Source: GCA-2698665 sp047611265
GTDB taxonomy: Bacteria > Pseudomonadota > Gammaproteobacteria > GCA-002705445 > GCA-002716945
DNA length: 64,000 nucleotides
Assembly: GCA_047611265.1 (NCBI GenBank)
Contig: JBLFWM010000005.1
Coordinates: forward strand, 1-64,000
Reading direction: 5' to 3'
Made by a program: the position numbers and the translations under genes. Shown in pieces: positions 8,277 through 17,226 of this stretch. Each line of letters starts with the position of its first letter. Position 1 is the stretch's first letter. A model generated the notes under the pieces. That model did not search any database. It was not told the DNA's origin and saw only the letters and a program-made list of their open reading frames with translations.

Positions 8277-10178
8277 TTAATCTATCTGCGCAAGATCTCC
8301 TTTCTTTTCTAACCAGGCCTTTCTATCCAGAGATTTCTTTTTAGATAACAACATATCCATTAACGCATTATCCTTATTTCCTGGTGACAATGTTAATTCA
8401 ATAAGTTTTCTAGTTTTTTTAGACAAGGTTGTATCTCTTAATTGACTAGGATTCATTTCCCCTAAACCCTTAAATCTTGTGATAGAAACTGACGGACTAT
8501 CTTCATTAATTTTAAGTTTTTTTAAGGTAGCTGTTTTCTCAGCCTCATCAATTACATAATAAGTTTCTTTTTTATAATCTATCCTAAATAAAGGTGGTTT
8601 GGAAATATATATATGACCAGCTTGTACTAACGGATAAAAATGTTTGTAGAATAACGCGGTTAGTAAAGTAGCAATATGTAATCCATCTGAGTCTGCATCT
8701 GCAAGAACACATATTTTACCATAACGTAATTTAGATATATCATCTGAACCCGGGATAACACCAATAGATGTGCTGATATCTTTAACCTCTTTAGATTCCA
8801 ATATTTTCAAAGATGAAAGTTCCCATGTATTTAATATTTTACCTCTCAAGGGAAGTATTGCCTGGTATGACCTATCTCTGGCTTGTTTTGCTGAGCCACC
8901 AGCAGAATCACCTTCCACAAGAAATAGCTCGGTCACTTTAATATCTTTCAATATACAGTCAGAAAGTCGGCTTGGGAGTAAAATAGATCTCCCGTTTATT
9001 TTCTTTAAATCTTTATTCGATGACAGAATTCTTGCCTGTGCATTACTAATTGCAAGTTCAGCAAGTTTTTCGCCAGCCTCAGAATGTTTGTTTAACCATA
9101 ATTCAAATTTATCCTTTAATTTTGAGGTTAATGAAGCTAGGAGATGGTTTGACTGTAATTTACCTTTTGTTTGTCCTGAGAATTGAGGATTACTCATCTT
9201 AAATGACAAAACAAATGATACGTTTTTCCAAATATCTTCCGGTGTTAATTTAACATTTCTAGGCAAAAGGTTTCTACGATCACAAAATTCCCTCATTGCA
9301 TCAATTAATCCTGCTCTAAACGCATTTACATGCGTTCCACCATACATAGTTGGTATTAAATTCACATAGCTTTCTTGTAAAGGGTCTGTTGACTCAGGTA
9401 TCCATAATGCTGACCATTCCATGATATAACTCTCTGCATCAATTGTTCCATAATATGATTCCTTGGGTAAATATTCAGAAGCAGAATCATTTTCACCAAT
9501 AATATAATCACTGAGATTACCGTTATGGAAGAATTCCTGGCTTCCAGTATTATATTTTTCATCAATAAGCTTTAATTTTAATTTTGACTGAAGTATTGAT
9601 TTTGCTTTAATTAAATGGGTTAACTCTTTCACATTAAGATCTAAGCTATCAAAATAATCAGGGTTAGTTTTAAATGTAATTGCAGTTCCTTGTTTTTTAG
9701 CTGATGTCTTTTTTCCAGATTCAAGTTTTTTTGAAAGCTTTCCATTTTTGAAAGATATTGAGTATTCTTTTGAATCTCCTTGTCTCCAAATTTTCATAGT
9801 TAATGATTCTGATAATGCATTGACCACAGAAACGCCAACTCCATGAAGACCACCTGAAAATTTATAATTTTTTTCTGAAAACTTTGCTCCTGAATGTAGA
9901 TTTGTCATAATAACCTCTACTCCTGAGACTTTATGTTTTGGATGAGGGTCTACTGGCATGCCTCTCCCGTTATCTTCCACGGTGACAGAATGATCATTAT
10001 GAAGATGTATGGTAATCTCGTCACAATACCCAGATATTGCTTCGTCCACACTATTATCTATCAGCTCCTGGACCAAATGATTTGGATTTGTTGTATCAGT
10101 ATACATTCCAGGTCTTTTCTGAACTGGTTCAATTCCTTTAAGGACTTCAATGTCTGATGATGTATATTTTTTTTTCAC
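8277..10178 (-). CDS. parE: DNA topoisomerase IV subunit B
   Basis: The 633 residues contain the GHKL ATPase motifs LIDNSVDEA and DNGRGMP, the lid GLHGVGVSVVNAL, and the TOPRIM block VEGDSAGGSAKQARDR followed by PLRGKILN and DADSDGLH. The length and the missing insert in the TOPRIM region distinguish it from gammaproteobacterial GyrB. It provides ATP hydrolysis for strand passage with ParC. The start is a GTG at 10178, with no clear Shine-Dalgarno sequence; a TATACA box lies about 8 nt upstream of it. Confidence 0.95.
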   Translation of the reverse strand: MKKKYTSSDIEVLKGIEPVQKRPGMYTDTTNPNHLVQELIDNSVDEAISGYCDEITIHLHNDHSVTVEDNGRGMPVDPHPKHKVSGVEVIMTNLHSGAKFSEKNYKFSGGLHGVGVSVVNALSESLTMKIWRQGDSKEYSISFKNGKLSKKLESGKKTSAKKQGTAITFKTNPDYFDSLDLNVKELTHLIKAKSILQSKLKLKLIDEKYNTGSQEFFHNGNLSDYIIGENDSASEYLPKESYYGTIDAESYIMEWSALWIPESTDPLQESYVNLIPTMYGGTHVNAFRAGLIDAMREFCDRRNLLPRNVKLTPEDIWKNVSFVLSFKMSNPQFSGQTKGKLQSNHLLASLTSKLKDKFELWLNKHSEAGEKLAELAISNAQARILSSNKDLKKINGRSILLPSRLSDCILKDIKVTELFLVEGDSAGGSAKQARDRSYQAILPLRGKILNTWELSSLKILESKEVKDISTSIGVIPGSDDISKLRYGKICVLADADSDGLHIATLLTALFYKHFYPLVQAGHIYISKPPLFRIDYKKETYYVIDEAEKTATLKKLKINEDSPSVSITRFKGLGEMNPSQLRDTTLSKKTRKLIELTLSPGNKDNALMDMLLSKKKSLDRKAWLEKKGDLAQID

Positions 10179-10229
10179 TGTGATGATGTATAATTAAAAT
10201 CATATTACTATATATATGCGAGAATATAA

Positions 10230-11675
10230 ATGAATTATGTATTTTATGATTTTGAAACTACTGGTTTAGATACAAAATTCAGCCAGCCCATACAGATAGC
10301 AGCTATAGTTGTTAATGAAGATTTTGAGCAAATTGATGAACCTATTGATGTTAAATGTAAACTTAAAGATGGTGTAATTCCTCATCCAAACGCAATGTTG
10401 GTTCATAAAGTACCTATTGATATTTTAAAAAATGGCCAATCTTTCTATGACATGATGGATTATGTTCATGAAAAATTTACATCTTGGGGTCCAGCTACTT
10501 TTATAGGTTATAACAGCATAAGATTTGATGAAGAAGTTTTAAGAAGTAGTTTTTTTCAATCATTACATGACCCCTATCTCACTAATACAAATAAAAATTC
10601 TAGAACAGATTTATTCAAGATTGTTTTAGGGCTTGAAGCTCTAAATCGAGATGTTCTGAAGATTCCCATTATTGAAAAAACAGGAAGGCCTTCATTTAAG
10701 CTAGAGCTGATTGCAAAAGCAAATGGGATTATTCATAAAAAAGCTCATGACGCATTGAGTGATGTGGAAGCAACTATAGAGGTAGCGAGAATAATCAAAG
10801 ATAAAGCATCAGATTATTGGGATGAATGCATGAAAATCCTTAGCCCAAGAGATTTAATGGAATATATCAGTACAAATGATTATTTCTATTCAGCTCCTGA
10901 GCATGCTGCAAAAAATGTAACATACAAGCCTTTATCGTTTTTAACAAATAACCCTAATAATAATAAAGAGTTGGCATTTTTTGATTTAAACAATGATCCT
11001 AAAAATCATTATGAAGCAGGTGTATCCAAAATTACTTCCATGATAGAAGCAAAGCAAAAGATTATCAGGTTATATCAAGCAAATAAATCTCCAATTATTT
11101 TAAGCTCAGACTTTATGAAATCTTCAGGTATCTTTAAAGATGATGAAATGGATACATTCAAAAAAAGATCTGACGAACTAAGTACACATGAAGATTTTAT
11201 TGAAAAAATAAATTTTGCTATGGTTGAACGCTATGATGATTTCCAAATTACAAGGGAGCCTTCTGAATTCCTAGAGGCACAAATATATAACGGTGGTTTT
11301 TATAGCTCATCAGATAAAGAAAGAATTAGTTTTTTCAAAAGTTGTGATAATCCAGAAAAAAAGTATGCAATATCAAAAGAATTTCAAGACCGTAGATTAA
11401 GGGAAATTAGTTATAGAGTATTATTTTCTGAGTCTCCCGATGTGTTCTCTGATCAGGAGCTGATAGACAGGAAAAGATTTATAGCAGATAAAGTATTTTG
11501 CACAGAAGAAAAAGTAAAATGGTGTACGCTTGAAAAAGCAAAAGGTGAGCTTCAGTCAATCAAGGAAAGTGATAAACATGAAGACCAGCAATCATATATT
11601 CAAGAAATTGAGAATTACTTAATCTCAGAAGAAGAAAGGTATGGGGCTTATTTATCGGGCAGTGATCTTACTTAA
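10230..11675 (+). CDS. sbcB: Exodeoxyribonuclease I
   Basis: The 481 residues compare with 475 in E. coli SbcB. The DEDDh exonuclease motifs are visible: FYDFETTG with Asp7 and Glu9, GYNSIRFDEE, and KKAHDALSDVEAT supplying the catalytic His and Asp. An SH3-like region and the all-alpha C-terminal domain complete the protein. It digests single-stranded DNA 3'-5' in mismatch repair and recombination. A TATAAT at 10189-10194 in the parE/sbcB gap is a plausible -10 box. The 3' end overlaps the convergent dsbC gene by 24 nt. Confidence 0.93.
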   Translation: MNYVFYDFETTGLDTKFSQPIQIAAIVVNEDFEQIDEPIDVKCKLKDGVIPHPNAMLVHKVPIDILKNGQSFYDMMDYVHEKFTSWGPATFIGYNSIRFDEEVLRSSFFQSLHDPYLTNTNKNSRTDLFKIVLGLEALNRDVLKIPIIEKTGRPSFKLELIAKANGIIHKKAHDALSDVEATIEVARIIKDKASDYWDECMKILSPRDLMEYISTNDYFYSAPEHAAKNVTYKPLSFLTNNPNNNKELAFFDLNNDPKNHYEAGVSKITSMIEAKQKIIRLYQANKSPIILSSDFMKSSGIFKDDEMDTFKKRSDELSTHEDFIEKINFAMVERYDDFQITREPSEFLEAQIYNGGFYSSSDKERISFFKSCDNPEKKYAISKEFQDRRLREISYRVLFSESPDVFSDQELIDRKRFIADKVFCTEEKVKWCTLEKAKGELQSIKESDKHEDQQSYIQEIENYLISEEERYGAYLSGSDLT

Positions 11676-12368
11676 GGCATCCATTATTTTATCTGAAGAA
11701 ACGTATCCCGGTATAACGGACCCATCTTCCATATAAATCATTGGGGTTCCGTTTACCTTCAAATCTCTAGCTGTTAAATAATTATTAGCAATAGGATTCA
11801 CACAAGTTTTTGTTTCCACAAAATCATTACCAAAAGCTTTATCTAGAGCCTCTTTCTGGTTTTTAGAACACCATATGGAGACCATGTCATTATATGCGTT
11901 ATCATCGTTACCATTTCTAGAGAATAAGACGTAATGTACTTCTATATTGTTTAATAATAACTTATCCACCTCATTGTGTAATTTTTGGCAATATGGGCAT
12001 GATGTGTCTGTAAAAACAGTTACAATATATTTAGTTTTCTCAGGTTTATATATAATAATATTTTTATCACTAATATCAGATAGGTATTTCACTCTTTCCT
12101 TTTTTAGCCTATTTTCAGTAAGATTGTTCCCGGTTTCAAAATCAATCACATTTCCAACAATTAGATGTTTAAAGTCAGAGGTAAGATAATATAATTGATC
12201 TTGAATTGTAATTTCAAAAAATGAATTATTTACTTGCTCAATTGAGTCTATTTTTATATTTGGATATTTTTCTTCCATAGCATTTTGAGCATCATCAGTA
12301 CTGTTAATATTATTTGAACAAGAAATTATTATTGACATCATGCATATAGTTAAAAATATTTTACGCAT
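11652..12368 (-). CDS. dsbC: DsbC-like disulfide isomerase, predicted lipoprotein
   Basis: The 238-residue protein has an N-terminal dimerisation domain and a thioredoxin fold with the active site CPYC at 124-127 and a cis-proline loop in NGTPMIYMEDG. DsbC isomerises wrong disulfides in the periplasm. The leader ends in IIISC, a lipobox with Cys17, so the mature protein should be lipid-anchored, unlike soluble E. coli DsbC. An AGAGGA ribosome binding site precedes the ATG. It follows xerD directly, the same order as E. coli xerD-dsbC-recJ, though recJ is absent here. Confidence 0.88.
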   Translation of the reverse strand: MRKIFLTICMMSIIISCSNNINSTDDAQNAMEEKYPNIKIDSIEQVNNSFFEITIQDQLYYLTSDFKHLIVGNVIDFETGNNLTENRLKKERVKYLSDISDKNIIIYKPEKTKYIVTVFTDTSCPYCQKLHNEVDKLLLNNIEVHYVLFSRNGNDDNAYNDMVSIWCSKNQKEALDKAFGNDFVETKTCVNPIANNYLTARDLKVNGTPMIYMEDGSVIPGYVSSDKIMDALSKITAR

Positions 12369-12373
12369 AGTAT

Positions 12374-13273
12374 TTATCCTCTTGGGTGGTACTTTGTATG
12401 GAATTTAATTAATCTCTCTTTTGCTACATGTGTATATATCTGAGTAGTTGATAAACTTGAATGTCCTAACAACATCTGAACAGATCTTAAGTCTGCACCA
12501 TGATTAAGGAGATGAGTGGCAAAAGCATGTCTTAAAGAATGGGGAGATATAGTTTTATTCTCTAAAGATTTTTTTGAGTATGCAACTATAAGACTCCAGC
12601 AAACTTTTCTTGATATCTGCTTACCTTTATTGCTTAAAAATATAAAAAGATTATCTTCATTAATCGCTAATTGATTCCTTACTAGATCAATATAACTCAC
12701 TAACCACGCAAGCGCAGTTTCCCCAACAGGAATAATTCTTTCTTTGCCGCCCTTGCCCATTACCTTTACAATGCCTTGAGTAATATCAACTTGATTGAGT
12801 TTCAAATTAGTCAGTTCAGATATTCTTAATCCTGTAGCATACAATAACTCTAAAATCGTCCTATCTCTTTTACCTTGCAACGTCTTACAGTCTGGTGCAT
12901 TTAAAATTTTTTCAACATCTTGCTCGCTTAAGTTCACTGGAAGTTTTCTACCAATTTTTGGTGATTCAATTAATTCACTTGGGTTTAATTTAATAAGGTT
13001 ATTATGTGCCAGCCAATTATAAAAACCTTTTACTGAAGATAGTGTCCTATTTATAGAAGAAGCTAAAATGCCACGATCTATCTTTTCTGCTAAATATGAA
13101 TTCAGATCAATTTCACTACAAGATTTAATATCTATATTTTTTACGGCAAGCCATTTCTCTAGCTGCCTCAGGTCTGAGGCATAAGAGCTTATCGTATTTT
13201 TAGAGAGGCCTTTCTCCACCCATATAGAGTCGCAATAATTATCAATAATATTGTTATTTAAAGAATTCTGCAT
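12374..13273 (-). CDS. xerD: Site-specific tyrosine recombinase XerD
   Basis: The 299 residues have the SAM-like N-terminal DNA-binding domain and the catalytic domain of tyrosine recombinases. The catalytic set is Arg150 (ATGLRISEL), Lys174, His245 and Arg248 (HSLRHAFATHLL), His271 (LGHSS) and the nucleophile Tyr280 (IYTHV). XerD and XerC resolve chromosome dimers at dif. The assignment to XerD rather than XerC rests on the adjacent dsbC. It is chromosomal housekeeping, not an integrase of a mobile element. Confidence 0.92.
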   Translation of the reverse strand: MQNSLNNNIIDNYCDSIWVEKGLSKNTISSYASDLRQLEKWLAVKNIDIKSCSEIDLNSYLAEKIDRGILASSINRTLSSVKGFYNWLAHNNLIKLNPSELIESPKIGRKLPVNLSEQDVEKILNAPDCKTLQGKRDRTILELLYATGLRISELTNLKLNQVDITQGIVKVMGKGGKERIIPVGETALAWLVSYIDLVRNQLAINEDNLFIFLSNKGKQISRKVCWSLIVAYSKKSLENKTISPHSLRHAFATHLLNHGADLRSVQMLLGHSSLSTTQIYTHVAKERLIKFHTKYHPRG

Positions 13274-13336
13274 ATACTATATCCATAAGGCTAGTAATTA
13301 TTGTACTATGATTTAAAAATAATAGTAAAGAAACCC

Positions 13337-14590
13337 ATGCATAAGAATATTAAAAATAGCTGCGTTAATGACTTTGATCCATCAGCACTTGATGAAATCA
13401 CCGCTGTCAAACAAATACTTAAATCAATAAAAACTATAAAAAAAATTGAAACTATCAATATAATGGATTCACTTGGGCGAATAGCTTCTAAAAATATCAA
13501 ATCATCTATAAATATACCTTCTTTTAGGAATTCTGCCATGGATGGATATGCTCTCAATATCAAAAATTTAGAAAAAAATAAATACAGTCTTAAGGAGCAG
13601 GGTATATCTTTAGCTGGGCAAGCCTATGATAAAAAACTAAAAGACAAAGAAACTATCAGAGTTATGACTGGTGCAGTTATACCGAATAATGCTGATGCAG
13701 TAATAATGAAAGAAATGGTAGATATAGAAGGCGATATAATTTTGTTTCCGAATTTTATTCAAAAGAATCAGAACATAAGGAACATCGGAGAAGACATAAA
13801 AAAAGGGGATATAGTAATCAAGAAAGGTAGGCAGATAAATTATGTAGACCTGGGAATATTATCATCTCTAGGTATAGGGAAAATAGATGTTTTCAGGAAG
13901 CCAATTATAAGTTTTTTTTCCACTGGTGATGAGCTTATTTCGATAAATAAAAAATTAAAAAAAGGATTGATCTATGATAGTAATAGATATTTGTTATTTG
14001 GATTACTAAGTGAATTGCCAGTTCAGATTAAAGACATGGGGGTTGTGAAAGATAATGAAGAAATATTAGTCAAGAAACTAAAACAATGTGCAAAAGTATC
14101 AGATATTATCATAACAACCGGCGGAGTATCTGTAGGGGATGCAGATTATATAAAAAGTGCGCTAAAAAAAGTTGGGAAAGTCAATTTTTGGAAAATAGCG
14201 ATTAAACCAGGAAGGCCCTTAGCATATGGAAAGATAAATAATGCATCATTTTTTGGTCTACCAGGAAATCCTGTATCAGCAGCTGTAACATTTCAAATAT
14301 TTATTATTCCTGCAATTAAAAAGATGTTCCAAATGATAGCCTCTTCAAAATTAACTATAAAAGCTCAAGTAAAATCTGCTCTATCTAAAAAGAAAGGTAG
14401 GGTTGAATATAAAAGAGGACTACTAGAACAGAAAGATGGTGTCAATACTGTAAACACAACAGGACTCCAAGGGTCTAATATTTTATCCTCATTATCAAAA
14501 GCAAACTGTTATATAAGACTGTCATCAGAAACAGAAAAAATAAAAAAAGGTGATACTGTAGAGGTAATACCATTTAATATTAATTTATAG
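13337..14590 (+). CDS. moeA: Molybdopterin molybdenumtransferase MoeA
   Basis: From ATG 13337 the product has 417 residues; an earlier TTG frame at 13301 adds 12 residues unlike the family and is rejected. Motifs in order are SAMDGYAL, VMTGAVIPNNADAVI, FFSTGDEL, TTGGVSVGDADY and FFGLPGNPVSA, all typical of MoeA. The enzyme inserts molybdate into adenylylated molybdopterin to give the molybdenum cofactor. No other moa, mob or mod gene lies in the window. The downstream RDD protein starts 2 nt after its stop and is probably co-transcribed. Confidence 0.93.
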   Translation: MHKNIKNSCVNDFDPSALDEITAVKQILKSIKTIKKIETINIMDSLGRIASKNIKSSINIPSFRNSAMDGYALNIKNLEKNKYSLKEQGISLAGQAYDKKLKDKETIRVMTGAVIPNNADAVIMKEMVDIEGDIILFPNFIQKNQNIRNIGEDIKKGDIVIKKGRQINYVDLGILSSLGIGKIDVFRKPIISFFSTGDELISINKKLKKGLIYDSNRYLLFGLLSELPVQIKDMGVVKDNEEILVKKLKQCAKVSDIIITTGGVSVGDADYIKSALKKVGKVNFWKIAIKPGRPLAYGKINNASFFGLPGNPVSAAVTFQIFIIPAIKKMFQMIASSKLTIKAQVKSALSKKKGRVEYKRGLLEQKDGVNTVNTTGLQGSNILSSLSKANCYIRLSSETEKIKKGDTVEVIPFNINL

Positions 14591-14592
14591 TT

Positions 14593-14985
14593 ATGAAAAA
14601 TAAAAATTACAAAAATATTGGATTTACAAAAAATATCATAATTTGCATATATGATTTATTACTATTATTTTCAATATTATTTTTTTTCACTCTACCATTG
14701 ATGATATTTTCAGATGGCGAGGGAATTGGAAAAAATATTTTTTATCAACTATACCTGCTCTTTATCATTATAACTTACTACTTATGGTTTTGGATTAAAC
14801 ACAATCAAACTCTAGGCATGAAAAGCTGGAAATCATATATAGTGAATAAAGATAATGAAAAAAAATTATCAATAAAGCAATGTTTGCTTAGAATGCTTAT
14901 AGCTCTAATAGGTGGTCATCTATTTTTATTATTTCGTAAAGAGTCGTTACAAGACATTATTTCTAAAACAAAGTTAGTTAAATGA
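14593..14985 (+). CDS. RDD-family membrane protein
   Basis: The 130-residue protein has three to four hydrophobic helices. The pattern of an N-terminal helix starting IICIYDLLLLF, a central KHNQTLGMKSWKSYIV and a C-terminal LLRMLIALIGG fits the RDD family, although the signature Arg-Asp-Asp is reduced to Tyr-Asp in the first helix. TLGMK is the best-conserved part. RDD proteins are poorly understood inner-membrane proteins, some proposed as transporters. It lies directly after moeA on the same strand. Confidence 0.75.
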   Translation: MKNKNYKNIGFTKNIIICIYDLLLLFSILFFFTLPLMIFSDGEGIGKNIFYQLYLLFIIITYYLWFWIKHNQTLGMKSWKSYIVNKDNEKKLSIKQCLLRMLIALIGGHLFLLFRKESLQDIISKTKLVK

Positions 14986-14999
14986 TAAGAAAAACTGTA

Positions 15000-16073
15000 C
15001 TACCCTATTCCATCTCTCAATTGATATTCTAGTAAGTATTTCCCTAAAACTATAAACAATATATGCGGTAGCAGCACATTTATGAATGGCATTATACCAA
15101 GCACCATTCCTAGATTAGGTAATATTGATGTAATAATAAAAAATCCTATACCTATAAATACACCCAAGACTAATCTTTTGCTAAGATTTGCTGATCTATG
15201 CTTACCAAATATAAACGGCATAGATAGAAATAACATTACAACAGTAGACAGGGGCATAAATAACTTCTCCCAATATATTTTTTTTTGTATATCTGGGTCT
15301 AAGTTATTTTTTGTTAAATAGCTGATATTTTGACTCACATCAGCTAATGAGAGACTTGATGATTTACGAGTCTTGATATTGATTAATTTTTTATCAATAA
15401 GAAAGTCGGTATAATCTTCCTTGGTATATTTTTTTGTTATCAATGAATTATTAATTATTGTTTCATTGATCTCCTGAAGATGCCATTTATTGATAATGAA
15501 TTCAGCACGGCCTATATGTTTAATTAAAGACAAGGAGTCATTATCATCATAACTATACATAAGTATCCCGCTGAGTTTTACATCTGAATATATTTCCTTT
15601 ATTTTAATAAAAGTATTTTTATCTTTAAACCAGACTCCATTTTTATTAAAAATAAGTTTTTTATTTAATGCCAAATTCTTTTTCATCTCAGCCTTGTTAC
15701 TATATTTTGGAACAAGATGGTCTGTTGCATAATAAAAAATACTGGATAGTAGGAAAACCTGAATTAAAATAATTGCTATTATCTTTGATATTGATATTCC
15801 AGCTGATTGCATTGATACAAATTCCATATCTGATGACATAGCACCCAAAGATAGCATTGACCCAATTAATACGGCATATGGGAACATAATTTCCAAACTT
15901 TTTGGGATATTCAAAATTACATATTTAGTAATCACTAGCATATTATAATTTCCAACATTTAAATTCTTTAACTCTGCTGTAAATGAAAAAAATATCTCTA
16001 TTGAAGTCAATACAGTAAGACTTACTATTAATCCTAAAATAAACCTATTAAATAGATATTTATAAATTATCAT
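15000..16073 (-). CDS. lptG: LPS export permease LptG
   Basis: The 357 residues show the YjgP/YjgQ family layout: three membrane helices in the first 120 residues, a periplasmic beta-jellyroll of about 150 residues, and three C-terminal helices. The N-terminal YLFNRFILGLIVSLTVL and MLSLGAMSSDMEFVSMQSAGIS are typical of the LptG half. LptF and LptG form the transmembrane core of LptB2FG, which extracts lipopolysaccharide from the inner membrane. Its ATG overlaps the stop of lptF by one base. LptB and LptC are not in this window. Confidence 0.9.
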   Translation of the reverse strand: MIIYKYLFNRFILGLIVSLTVLTSIEIFFSFTAELKNLNVGNYNMLVITKYVILNIPKSLEIMFPYAVLIGSMLSLGAMSSDMEFVSMQSAGISISKIIAIILIQVFLLSSIFYYATDHLVPKYSNKAEMKKNLALNKKLIFNKNGVWFKDKNTFIKIKEIYSDVKLSGILMYSYDDNDSLSLIKHIGRAEFIINKWHLQEINETIINNSLITKKYTKEDYTDFLIDKKLINIKTRKSSSLSLADVSQNISYLTKNNLDPDIQKKIYWEKLFMPLSTVVMLFLSMPFIFGKHRSANLSKRLVLGVFIGIGFFIITSILPNLGMVLGIMPFINVLLPHILFIVLGKYLLEYQLRDGIG

Positions 16074-17143
16074 TACTGCCTTCTTGGTATTGAGTTTTTA
16101 TCTTGATAGTAAATTCCAGCTATTATTGCAACCACAATTACATGTAACCACCACAATCCTAAAAAGTTAGGCGTTAATTCTAATAAAAACATTTTTTTTG
16201 TAACTGACATTCCAATGAAGTATACGAAATACACTAATGCACCTAAAAATATTTTATCATACCTGCCTTTTCTTGGTGATGAATAACTAAGAGGAATTGC
16301 TAAAAAACCTAATAAAAGGGTCACGAGTGGAAGCATAAATCTAGCCTGAAACTCTGCTCTCGAAGCCAAGTCATTTGACATAAACAAATCATATGTGTTT
16401 TTTGCTTCAAGACTATTATCGTCAAAACTTGTTAGTTCTTTGCCAAGCATAAGGCCATGTTCTTCATACCTAGTAGTTTTTGTATTTGCATTGACAGAAG
16501 ACAGAGTCTCTACAATGACACCATTTTTTAGAAGAAGAAATCTATGATTACCTGGATCCTTGTAATAAGTAGCTGACTTTGAATTCTCCACTGTCAACCC
16601 TATTTCATTAGATGAGCTAAAGAATATCTTATTAAGTATGTTTTTATCTGAACTTTCAACGAAAAAAGTAGCTTTTCCATTCTGAGAAGAAGCAAACCTT
16701 CCTGGCTTTATTTCTTCAATTCTTTCTTCACTATTAAGTCTATGTTCTAATTTAGATCTATACTCAGTAACAGAAGGAGTTATGTATAGTGAAAATAATG
16801 CAACTATAAAGAATGATGGGATAATTATCTTTTTTATGATGCCAGCTATATCAAATATAGACTGTCCAGAAGCAGATATGACAGCCATCTCGTTACTATT
16901 GTAAAACCTACCTAAAGAAATAATAATCCCAAAAAATAGACTGATTGGTATTATGTATATTGAATATTGCGTGATTTTGACAAAAATAACCGGAAACAGT
17001 AAATATGTTGGGAACGTACCTGCTGAAGCTTCTTCGATTAATCTCAACATAGTATTTGATGTTAAAATCACCATAAATATCAATAATACAGACAAGGATG
17101 ATCTCAGAATCTCTTTTAGTAAATATTTTTCAAGAATTTTCAT
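16073..17143 (-). CDS. lptF: LPS export permease LptF
   Basis: The 356-residue protein begins MKILEKYLLKEILRS and carries SLGRFYNSNEMAVISASGQS on the cytoplasmic coupling side, the LptF signature contacting the LptB ATPase. Three N-terminal helices, a periplasmic beta-jellyroll and three C-terminal helices match the E. coli protein in length (366). It lies upstream of lptG in the usual order and is transcribed divergently from pepA, as in E. coli. Confidence 0.92.
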   Translation of the reverse strand: MKILEKYLLKEILRSSLSVLLIFMVILTSNTMLRLIEEASAGTFPTYLLFPVIFVKITQYSIYIIPISLFFGIIISLGRFYNSNEMAVISASGQSIFDIAGIIKKIIIPSFFIVALFSLYITPSVTEYRSKLEHRLNSEERIEEIKPGRFASSQNGKATFFVESSDKNILNKIFFSSSNEIGLTVENSKSATYYKDPGNHRFLLLKNGVIVETLSSVNANTKTTRYEEHGLMLGKELTSFDDNSLEAKNTYDLFMSNDLASRAEFQARFMLPLVTLLLGFLAIPLSYSSPRKGRYDKIFLGALVYFVYFIGMSVTKKMFLLELTPNFLGLWWLHVIVVAIIAGIYYQDKNSIPRRQ

Positions 17144-17167
17144 TGTAGTGACTTATTTTATCAAATT

Positions 17168-17197
17168 TTAACAAGTTTTTAAAAATAATGTTAATCT
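17168..17197 (+). promoter_or_regulatory. Weak candidate promoter for pepA
   Basis: TTAACA (17168-17173) and TAATCT (17192-17197) are separated by 18 bp upstream of pepA. An AAAGG ribosome binding site follows, 7 nt before the ATG at 17227. The box match is only moderate. Confidence 0.3.
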
Positions 17198-17226
17198 AGT
17201 ACATATTCTCACATAAAGGTAAAAAA

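Noticed and set aside
8770..9186. 138-codon plus-strand frame inside parE
   Set aside because: Antisense to the TOPRIM region of parE with no ribosome binding site or recognisable motif.
12374..13273. Tyrosine recombinase as a mobile-element integrase for the 17-bp repeats
   Set aside because: It is adjacent to dsbC as in the chromosomal xerD locus, is 11 kb from the repeats and has the length of XerD.
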